Below are positions 1-5,330 of a stretch of 5,330 bases of DNA, one piece after another. Numbering within the stretch: the first letter of the stretch is position 1; every line of letters begins with the position of its first letter. Below the pieces are notes generated by a model, which saw only the letters and a list, made by a program, of their open reading frames with translations, ran no database searches and was not told the DNA's origin. The stretch is from Halomonas sp. (GTDB lineage Bacteria > Pseudomonadota > Gammaproteobacteria > Pseudomonadales > Oleiphilaceae). The DNA lies in contig SLIH01000439.1 in the NCBI GenBank assembly GCA_007135745.1, forward strand, positions 1 to 5,330, read 5' to 3'. Both the position numbers and the translations under genes were made by a program.

Positions 1-461
1 ATACCCTGATTGACGCTTTCAGTGAGGTTTCCGGAACACTGTTGATTGCGGGGGAGGGCCCGGAAAGGGAGGCGCTGGAGCAAAAAATCCAGGCCCGGGA
101 ACTGGATGCGCGCGTGCGCCTGCTGGGTCATCGCACAGATGCAGGGCTTTTAATGGACGCCTGTGATGCCATGGTGATTTCGTCGCGGCGGGAAGGGTTT
201 TCCTATGTGTTTGCGGAGGCCCTGCTGCGCCAATGCCCGATCGTCAGCACCGATGTTCCGGTGGCCAATGAAGTTCTGCCTCCGGAGCTGCTGTGCCCCA
301 TTGATTCACCGATAGCACTGGCGCGACTCATGCGAGAACTGGATCCGGAATCCCCACAGCAGCTACAGGCTCGGGAAATAGCGGAAAGTCTGGCACTTGA
401 TACGATGGTGGCGAACACCCTTCGCTTCTATCGGCAGCTTCTGGATGCGGACCATGATTGA
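1..461 (+). CDS. GT4-family glycosyltransferase, C-terminal part (5' end outside window)
   Basis: This is the C-terminal half of a GT-B fold retaining glycosyltransferase that would transfer a sugar from a nucleotide-sugar donor, most likely in the cytoplasm at the inner membrane during LPS or other surface glycan assembly. The frame is open from base 3 to the TGA at 459-461, giving about 152 visible residues. It enters the window already in the donor-binding domain, with the GT4 core strand and loop LLIAGEGPERE near the start. It then has the RVRLLGHRTD strand and the region SSRREGFSYVFAEALL, whose two glutamates (codons 192-194 and 216-218) are eight residues apart, as in the EX7E motif that contacts the donor in this family. 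The TTG at 42 is an internal Leu codon inside the conserved fold, not a start. Its 3' end overlaps the next gene by 8 nt. Donor and acceptor cannot be told from this fragment. The family call is firm; the LPS role is inferred from the neighbours. Confidence 0.88.
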   Translation, partial: TLIDAFSEVSGTLLIAGEGPEREALEQKIQARELDARVRLLGHRTDAGLLMDACDAMVISSRREGFSYVFAEALLRQCPIVSTDVPVANEVLPPELLCPIDSPIALARLMRELDPESPQQLQAREIAESLALDTMVANTLRFYRQLLDADHD

Positions 462-1095
462 TCTATCAGGGAGCCAGCCTTTTGCCGAAGGCGGCAACCG
501 CAGGTGCTTCCGTCATCCAACCGACGCCGGACGCTGTCTCAAGGTGATGAAACCAGGCGTCGTCGAGCACCGTTTGGCAGCACGCCCCTGGTACCGGCGA
601 CTGCGTGGCCGCGCCGCCGTCGACGATAACAAGCGGGAAGCGGCCACCTACCGACAACGCGCCATACGCAAGGGCGGAGAACGGATCTGGGAGCATCTTC
701 CGCGCTTCCATGGTGTCACCCTGGGGCCAGCCAACGAGACGGATTTCATTGCCGTGAACAACAGTCCCGCACCCACCCTGGCCTCGCTGATTGCGGAACG
801 GGGACTCGATGACCAGCTCATTGCCGCTCTGAGGGCATTCGAAGATTGGCTGCGACACACCGAGCTACTGACGCACAACCTGCTGCCCCACAACCTGGTG
901 GTGCAGCACCACAGGCTCTACCTGATCGACGGCATCGCTCCACCATTCATCGCAAACGTCCTGGGCATCAGTCGTCATTGGCGCCAGTACTGGGTGGAGC
1001 GACGGATTCGGCGCATGTGGCTGCGCCTCCATTGGGAAGCCCAGGGGCGGCCAGGCTCCTGGGAGGCGGTGGAAGCCAAAGACCGAGAGGGATGA
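454..1095 (+). CDS. YrbL-family protein (PhoP regulatory network protein family), kinase-like
   Basis: A 213-residue protein resembling E. coli YrbL, a PhoP-regulated protein of unknown biochemical role with a kinase-like fold. The N-terminus follows the YrbL pattern: MIDLS at residue 1, GGNRRCFRHP at 13-22 and GRCLKVMK at 26-33, where K30 would be the nucleotide-binding lysine. E62 in KREAATY could be the helix C glutamate, and LPRFHG at 82-87 is also YrbL-like. The catalytic-loop equivalent is HNLLPHN at 141-147 and the metal-binding DFG equivalent is IDG at 158-160. Asn142 stands where active kinases have the catalytic Asp. No signal peptide or membrane segment is visible, so it is probably cytoplasmic, with a basic Arg/Trp-rich tail. 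The ATG at 454 was chosen because the homologous region begins there and it overlaps the upstream stop by 8 nt, which suggests translational coupling; the upstream ATG at 397 would add 19 unrelated residues. No strong Shine-Dalgarno is seen. The family call comes from remembered similarity; the function is unknown and a role in LPS modification is inferred. Confidence 0.83.
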   Translation: MIDLSGSQPFAEGGNRRCFRHPTDAGRCLKVMKPGVVEHRLAARPWYRRLRGRAAVDDNKREAATYRQRAIRKGGERIWEHLPRFHGVTLGPANETDFIAVNNSPAPTLASLIAERGLDDQLIAALRAFEDWLRHTELLTHNLLPHNLVVQHHRLYLIDGIAPPFIANVLGISRHWRQYWVERRIRRMWLRLHWEAQGRPGSWEAVEAKDREG

Positions 1096-1103
1096 GTTGA
1101 CGC

Positions 1104-1880
1104 TCAATCGACGAAAGCCACCGGCATCAGATCCTGATACTGATCCGGCCCAAGGCGCATGCTCTGCGCATGAGCAACTACCCCGGAAGCATGGCCCCCA
1201 AGGGCCTGCTCATGGAATGAAACCTGGAAACGGGAATCAAAATCGCCCGAGTAATAGCGTTCAACGCGGTCGAACACCTGGCGATAGCGCTCCGGGTAAT
1301 CCAACCCTGGCTGACGCCGGAAACGGCCATCGTCCTCCTCGTGCGTCTGCTCGCTCAGGATCGGCACTGGCAGCATGGCAATGCCTCCGGGACGAAGCAC
1401 TCTGCGGATTTCGCGGATGGCCATCCGATCGTCGGGAACGTACATCAGAACATGGGATGCCAGTACGAGATCAAAGCGGGCGTCCGGGAAAGGCATCGCC
1501 TGCACATCGAGGCGGCAGTCTACATCGTCACGCTCGAGATCGGCGCTGAGATAGCAGCGGGCACGGTGGCGCAGGATGGTCTCCAGTTCCGGCTCCGGCG
1601 CTACGTGCAGCACATCAAGTTCAGGCAGAGAATTCAGGATGCCAAGTCGCTGGCACACCAGATACTGGAAGCGGGTTCGCTCGTTGGCGCCACAGCGCAG
1701 ACACTTGGCGTGCCGTCTGCGCAATTGATAGCGGCGTGAGATCTTGTTGCGGAAAGGCCCCCGGTAGCCACAAAGGGGACAATCAAAACGAGCTCGGGTG
1801 AACCAGAGAACAGAGCCCGCCCCGGCGAGGAGGCGGGCGAGCCAACCCGTTTTCAGCGGGAAAGGCTCAGGAGGGCTCAT
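1104..1880 (-). CDS. Class I SAM-dependent methyltransferase with N-terminal zinc-ribbon motif
   Basis: A 258-residue protein. After a short N-terminal segment it has two Cys pairs, CPLCG (C34, C37) and CLRCG (C60, C63), spaced like a zinc ribbon and followed by NERTRFQYLV. A Rossmann methyltransferase domain follows: DVLHVAPEPEL (89-99) at the motif I position, YLSADL (110-115) at the second strand, DVQAMPFPDARFDLVLASHV (125-144) as the acidic and post-I region, and EIRRVLRPGGIAML (157-170) as the typical Methyltransf_11 helix and strand. The usual GxGxG of motif I is replaced by HVAPE. As I recall, that combination with the Cys pairs is typical of a methyltransferase subfamily often found in glycan biosynthesis loci. 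Substrate is unknown. The ATG start lies inside the end of ilvE (14-nt overlap) and has only a distant GGAG (1897-1900), so translation is probably coupled to ilvE. The stop faces the YrbL gene stop at 8 nt. The enzyme class is firm; a role in surface glycan methylation is inferred. Confidence 0.85.
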   Translation of the reverse strand: MSPPEPFPLKTGWLARLLAGAGSVLWFTRARFDCPLCGYRGPFRNKISRRYQLRRRHAKCLRCGANERTRFQYLVCQRLGILNSLPELDVLHVAPEPELETILRHRARCYLSADLERDDVDCRLDVQAMPFPDARFDLVLASHVLMYVPDDRMAIREIRRVLRPGGIAMLPVPILSEQTHEEDDGRFRRQPGLDYPERYRQVFDRVERYYSGDFDSRFQVSFHEQALGGHASGVVAHAQSMRLGPDQYQDLMPVAFVD

Positions 1881-2799
1881 TCGCCAGGGTCAGCCACTCC
1901 CGGTTCTGCTCCCGGCGCCCTTCCACGGCATCAAAATACATCTGCTGAAAGCGTTCGGTGACCGGTCCGCGTGCACCCGTGCCAATCACACGACCGTCCA
2001 GTTCGCGGATCGGGAGCACCTCTGCAGCCGTCCCGGTAAAGAAGGCTTCATCCGCGATGTAGACCTCGTCCCGAGTGATACGACGCTCTTTGACCGGAAT
2101 ATTAAGTTCCTCAGCGAATTCAAGAATGGTTCGCCGGGTAATACCATCCAGGCAGGATGTCAGCTCGGGCGTGTGGAGCACACCGTTGTTGACCAGGAAC
2201 AGATTCTCACCGGAGCCTTCCGCCACATAGCCTTCGTTATCCAGCAAAAGGGCTTCATCACAGCCACAGCTCAGGGCCTCGTTCAGGGCCAGCATGGAGT
2301 TGATGTAGTTACCATTGGCCTTGGCCTTGCACATGGTGATGTTGACGTGATGGCGGGTGTAGGAGGATGTCCGCACACGGATGCCCTGTTCACGCGCCTC
2401 CGGCGACATATACGAAGGCCACTCCCAGGCCGCCACCATGACGTGCACCTTGAGGTTGTCGGCCCGCAGGCCCATGCCCTCGGAGCCAAGAAATGCCATC
2501 GGGCGAATGTAAGCGGAGTCCAGTCCATTTTCACGGACCACCAGGCGCTGTGCTTCATTAAGCATCGCCTTGTCGAACGGCATCTTCATATTGAGTATGT
2601 GAGCCGAGCGGAACAGCCGGTCGGTGTGTTCGTTCAGCCGGAATATTGCCGGCCCCTGATCGGTGCTGTAGGCACGCACGCCCTCAAAGCACCCCATCCC
2701 GTAGTGCAGGGTGTGGGTCAATACATGCACCTTTGCATCCCGCCAGGGCAGCATCTCGCCATCCAGCCAGATAACACCATCACGATCAGCCATTGACAT
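1867..2799 (-). CDS. ilvE: Branched-chain amino acid aminotransferase (class IV, PLP)
   Basis: A 310-residue cytoplasmic PLP enzyme that makes Leu, Ile and Val by reversible transfer of the amino group from glutamate to the branched 2-oxo acids; the family works as a homohexamer in E. coli. Full-length and typical of fold-type IV group I. It begins MSMADRDGVIW as Pseudomonas IlvE does. Visible motifs are GCFEGVRAY (36-44), R61 in HTDRLF for cofactor phosphate contacts, SEGMGLR (106-112), TRHHVN (148-153) and AKANGNYINSML, in which K160 is the predicted Schiff-base lysine. Then come EGSGENLF (194-201, with the conserved glutamate beside the pyridine ring), LDGITRRT (217-224) and EAFFTGTAAEV (251-261). 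The first ATG (2797-2799) is preferred over the ATG two codons later because AAGAGGAG lies 9 nt upstream. A probable promoter sits in the 104-nt gap behind glnE. The last 14 nt overlap the downstream methyltransferase gene. Confidence 0.98.
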   Translation of the reverse strand: MSMADRDGVIWLDGEMLPWRDAKVHVLTHTLHYGMGCFEGVRAYSTDQGPAIFRLNEHTDRLFRSAHILNMKMPFDKAMLNEAQRLVVRENGLDSAYIRPMAFLGSEGMGLRADNLKVHVMVAAWEWPSYMSPEAREQGIRVRTSSYTRHHVNITMCKAKANGNYINSMLALNEALSCGCDEALLLDNEGYVAEGSGENLFLVNNGVLHTPELTSCLDGITRRTILEFAEELNIPVKERRITRDEVYIADEAFFTGTAAEVLPIRELDGRVIGTGARGPVTERFQQMYFDAVEGRREQNREWLTLANEPS

Positions 2800-2808
2800 C
2801 GCCGGCGA

Positions 2809-2816
2809 CTCCTCTT
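2809..2816 (-). promoter_or_regulatory. Shine-Dalgarno site of ilvE
   Basis: AAGAGGAG on the - strand lies 9 nt before the ATG at 2797-2799. The spacing suits this first ATG; the second in-frame ATG (2791-2793) would be 15 nt away, so the site decides the start in favour of the MSMADRDG form. Confidence 0.7.
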
Positions 2817-2840
2817 GTCACATCCGCAGTTGAGGCAGGG

Positions 2841-2868
2841 ATTCTAGCAGGAAAAGCCCGCCGGTCGA
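2841..2868 (-). promoter_or_regulatory. Probable sigma-70 extended -10 promoter for ilvE
   Basis: On the - strand, TAGAAT (2841-2846, 5 of 6 matches to TATAAT) is preceded by TGC, giving an extended -10. A partial -35, TCGACC (2863-2868, 4 of 6 matches to TTGACA), lies 16 nt further up. Transcription would start near 2834, leaving a leader of about 35 nt before the ilvE ATG. That is too short for a leader-peptide attenuator, so classical ilv attenuation is unlikely here. This rests on motif reading only. Confidence 0.6.
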
Positions 2869-2903
2869 AGGATAGCGATCACGCTCCGCGACGGATCCGC
2901 CAA

Positions 2904-5330
2904 TCAGTCACTGGATTCCATGATCCGAGCCCAGCATTGACGCACGTATTGACGCTCTTCCACAAACTGATCAACCGGCACGCGACTGTCCTGGCGCTGC
3001 AGCGCCCGCCGGTGAAGGGTCGAACGCAGGGCGATATAGATCTCGCGCAGCCGTTCGGCGCATTCAGGCTCCATGACACCTGCCTCGCCAAGGGATTCCA
3101 TCTGACGGATGTTGTCGGATTTGTCGGTAATCTGCGGATAACGGTGCGCCCAGGCCAGAATCAGAAACTGCACCATGAACTCAATATCCACAATGCCCCC
3201 GGAATCCTGCTTGACGTGAAAGACTTCGGGCGTCTGGCCTTCCTTCACCGGCGTCGCCAGGCTCGCTCGCATGCGATCACGCATCGCGACCACCTCGTCT
3301 CGAAGTTCAGCGATATCACGCTCACGGCAGAGGATGTCTTTACGCACTGCGGTGAAGGCGCCGCCAGTCTCCGAACTGCCAGCCACCCAACGCGCCCGGG
3401 CCAACGCCTGGTGCTCCCAGGTCCAGGCTTCTTTTTCCTGGTAATGGCGAAAGGCTCCGATGGACGTGACCAACAGCCCGGAATTACCGGAGGGCCGCAG
3501 ACGCATATCCACCTCGTACAGCTGGCCGGACGGTGTCTGGGTATTGAGGATATGGACCACGCGCTGCCCAAGGCGCGCATAGAAAACCGCATTGTCGATG
3601 GATTTCTTCCCGTCGGTGCTGTTCTGGGGATCTGTGCCATGAATGAACACCAGATCCAGGTCGGAGTTATAACCCAGTTCAATCCCGCCAACTTTGCCAT
3701 AGCCGATGATGGCAAAATCCGGATCCACGGGGTCTCCGTTATCATCCGTGGGTGACCCGTAACGCTGGGTCAGGTAATGCCAGGCCAGCACGACCACATG
3801 CTCCAGAACCGCCTCGGCAATCCAGGTAAGATAGTCGCTTACCTTCATGAGCGGCAGAGTACCCCGCAATTCGGACGCCGCAACCCGGAGCACATGGGCC
3901 TTTTTAAAATGGCGCAGACTCTCCATCTGCTCTTCCAGATCATCCAGGGGGATTCGCAGAACCTGCTGACGCAGATCATCCTGGAGTATGTCCTTGTCCG
4001 GCGGTGAATAGAGGCTTTCCGTGTTGAGCAATTCATCGAGCAGCAGCGGGGTTTCCGTCAACTGCTCGGCAATCCAGGGGCTGGCCTCGCACAGGCGCAC
4101 GAGCTCCCTCAATGCAATCGGGTTTTCGGTCAGCAAGACGAGATAGGCACTTCGGCGCAACACGGCTTCAACCAGGGCCAGCACCCTTTCCAGGGTCTGA
4201 GAGGGCTGCTCAACCCCCGCCAGCTCCGACAACAGCAGGGGCATAAACTGATTCAGTCTGCGGCGTCCTTCATTCTGCAGGGAGCTCACCGACCGACCAT
4301 CACGCAGAGTCGCAATTCGTTCAAGGCTGTCCTGAGCACTCTCGAAGCCATGCTCGGCCAGCCAGCTTGCCGCACGCTCACCCCGGAATTCACCCAGCCA
4401 GATTTCCTTCCAGGTCTCGTCCTGATCATCCCCGGACTCATCATCACCCTCACTGGTGATGATATCGGCAAAGTGTTGATGCACGACTCGACGGTGGCTC
4501 TCCAGCTCGGAGGCAAATTCTTCCCAACCATCACACCCCATGATGGCCGCCACCCGAGCCTGACCCTGAGCATCATCCGGCAGGGTCTGGGTCTGTTTGT
4601 CCGCAATGCCCTGCAGGGCGTGCTCCGTGTCGCGCAGAAACACATAGGCCTGATCGAGATCCTGAACCACTGCTGGTGGCAGCAATTCCATTTCAGTAAG
4701 GGTCTGCAGCACGCGACGCAGCCCGCGCTCCTGAAGCGCGGGGTCACGTCCACCCCGAATCAGCTGGAATGCCTGCACCATGAACTCGATCTCGCGGATT
4801 CCGCCCGCACCCAGCTTGATGTTGCTTTCCAAGTTGCGTCGCCTGACCTCCCGCTGGATCATGGCTTTCATTTCTCGTAACGACTCAAAGACACTGAAGT
4901 CGATATAGCGCCGATAGACAAAGGGCCTGAGCATCGCCATCAACTGTTCGCCCGCCTCGGGATCGCCGGCAACCGGTCTCGCCTTGACCATGGCGTAACG
5001 CTCCCACTCGCGCCCCTGGCCCTGATAGTACTCCTCGAGTGCATCAAAGCTGAGCGCCAACGCCCCACTCTGGCCGTAGGGTCGCAAGCGCATATCGACT
5101 CGAAAGACAAACCCCTCTGCGGTGCGCTGATCCAGCGCCTTGATCAACCGCTGCCCCAGCCGGGTGAAAAACACCTGGTTATCAATGGATCGGCTTGCGC
5201 CACGGGTCTCGCCCTGTTCCGGGAAGGCAAAAATGAGATCAATGTCCGAGGAGACGTTCAGCTCGCGCGCTCCGAGCTTCCCCATCCCCAGAACCACCAT
5301 CGGCTGCGCCCGGGGTTCACCCGCTTCGGA
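2904..5330 (-). CDS. glnE: Bifunctional glutamine synthetase adenylyltransferase/adenylyl-removing enzyme (5' end outside window)
   Basis: GlnE adenylylates glutamine synthetase to inactivate it, and de-adenylylates it by phosphorolysis, in response to PII (GlnB) and glutamine. The visible 808 codons lack the N-terminal roughly 150 residues (E. coli GlnE is about 946). Counting from the internal Met at 5298-5300, the N-terminal adenylyl-removase nucleotidyltransferase domain shows GMGKLGARELNVSSDIDL with the DxD pair D19/D21, RVDMRLRPYGQSG (67-79) and GGIREIEFMVQ (166-176). An acidic linker (about 284-296) leads to a helical region. The C-terminal adenylyltransferase domain repeats the same motifs: GYGKVGGIELGYNSDLDL with D547/D549, EVDMRLRPSGNSG (596-608) and GGIVDIEFMVQ (701-711). 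The two DxD pairs are 528 residues apart, the same as E. coli D173/D175 and D701/D703 as I remember them. Both sites look intact. The Met at 5300 is internal, because the frame stays open to the window edge and the motif is preceded by protein in homologues. It is followed by ilvE after 104 nt. Confidence 0.98.
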   Translation of the reverse strand, partial: SEAGEPRAQPMVVLGMGKLGARELNVSSDIDLIFAFPEQGETRGASRSIDNQVFFTRLGQRLIKALDQRTAEGFVFRVDMRLRPYGQSGALALSFDALEEYYQGQGREWERYAMVKARPVAGDPEAGEQLMAMLRPFVYRRYIDFSVFESLREMKAMIQREVRRRNLESNIKLGAGGIREIEFMVQAFQLIRGGRDPALQERGLRRVLQTLTEMELLPPAVVQDLDQAYVFLRDTEHALQGIADKQTQTLPDDAQGQARVAAIMGCDGWEEFASELESHRRVVHQHFADIITSEGDDESGDDQDETWKEIWLGEFRGERAASWLAEHGFESAQDSLERIATLRDGRSVSSLQNEGRRRLNQFMPLLLSELAGVEQPSQTLERVLALVEAVLRRSAYLVLLTENPIALRELVRLCEASPWIAEQLTETPLLLDELLNTESLYSPPDKDILQDDLRQQVLRIPLDDLEEQMESLRHFKKAHVLRVAASELRGTLPLMKVSDYLTWIAEAVLEHVVVLAWHYLTQRYGSPTDDNGDPVDPDFAIIGYGKVGGIELGYNSDLDLVFIHGTDPQNSTDGKKSIDNAVFYARLGQRVVHILNTQTPSGQLYEVDMRLRPSGNSGLLVTSIGAFRHYQEKEAWTWEHQALARARWVAGSSETGGAFTAVRKDILCRERDIAELRDEVVAMRDRMRASLATPVKEGQTPEVFHVKQDSGGIVDIEFMVQFLILAWAHRYPQITDKSDNIRQMESLGEAGVMEPECAERLREIYIALRSTLHRRALQRQDSRVPVDQFVEERQYVRQCWARIMESSD

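Noticed and set aside
42..44. TTG start codon for a short glycosyltransferase-like protein
   Set aside because: The reading frame is open to the window edge and the TTG lies inside the conserved LLIAGEGPE strand and loop, so the gene is simply cut by the window.
397..453. Upstream ATG giving a 232-residue YrbL-like protein
   Set aside because: The extra 19 residues overlap the glycosyltransferase coding region and do not resemble YrbL. Homology begins at the ATG at 454, which also forms the coupling overlap.
1097..1107. TTGACGCTCAA inverted repeat between the converging genes, considered as a bidirectional terminator
   Set aside because: The stem is only 4 bp with a 3-nt loop and no U-tract on either strand, well below a credible intrinsic terminator.
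1798..2796. Long + strand open frame (332 codons) opposite ilvE and the start of the methyltransferase gene
   Set aside because: It is the antisense shadow of ilvE, which matches its family end to end. The translated product shows no recognisable domain, and long antisense frames are common in high-GC genes.
2850..2903. Possible intrinsic terminator after glnE (GC-rich stretch ending in TTTT on the - strand)
   Set aside because: The GGCGGGCTTTT segment has no upstream complement able to form a strong stem, and the small palindromes nearby (such as CGGATCCG) are not followed by a U-tract.
2793..3755. Long + strand open frame (320 codons) opposite the C-terminal part of glnE
   Set aside because: It is an antisense shadow of a well-conserved adenylyltransferase domain, with no start context and no recognisable motif.
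4400..4450. Acidic Asp/Glu-rich stretch in GlnE, considered as an unusual insertion
   Set aside because: E. coli GlnE, as I recall it, also has an acidic linker at this point between the removase domain and the central helical region, so it is normal for the family.

Overview
This window looks like ordinary chromosome from a high-GC gammaproteobacterium of the Pseudomonas/Marinobacter/Halomonas/Ectothiorhodospiraceae kind. The reasons are the very Pseudomonas-like IlvE, a bifunctional GlnE with E. coli-type spacing between its two active sites, a YrbL-family protein, and the pairing of glnE-ilvE with glycosyltransferase genes. In Pseudomonas, glnE-ilvE lies directly beside the LPS-core waa genes. 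Genus cannot be fixed from the sequence alone.

Layout: two gene groups converge near position 1100. On the + strand, from the left edge, is the 3' end of a GT4-type glycosyltransferase (to 461). It overlaps by 8 nt a 213-residue YrbL-family, kinase-like protein (454-1095). On the - strand, reading right to left, are glnE (2904 to beyond 5330, N-terminus missing), ilvE (1867-2799) and a zinc-ribbon class I methyltransferase (1104-1880) that overlaps the end of ilvE by 14 nt. The two groups meet tail to tail with only 8 nt between stop codons and no recognisable terminator.

Function: glnE controls glutamine synthetase by adenylylation and so sets nitrogen assimilation. ilvE uses glutamate to make leucine, isoleucine and valine. 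A likely extended -10 promoter and a good Shine-Dalgarno site in the 104-nt glnE-ilvE gap suggest that ilvE and the methyltransferase can be transcribed independently of glnE. The glycosyltransferase and YrbL protein probably form the end of a cell-surface glycan (LPS core) operon. The methyltransferase belongs to a type often seen in glycan loci, so it may serve the same surface-polysaccharide region despite being on the ilvE transcript.

Coding density is very high. No stretch over 300 nt lacks a gene, and I see no tRNA, rRNA, CRISPR, insertion sequence or phage feature. I did not find a clearly new biological system. The most interesting item is the YrbL-like protein with a degenerate kinase catalytic loop, coupled to a glycosyltransferase.
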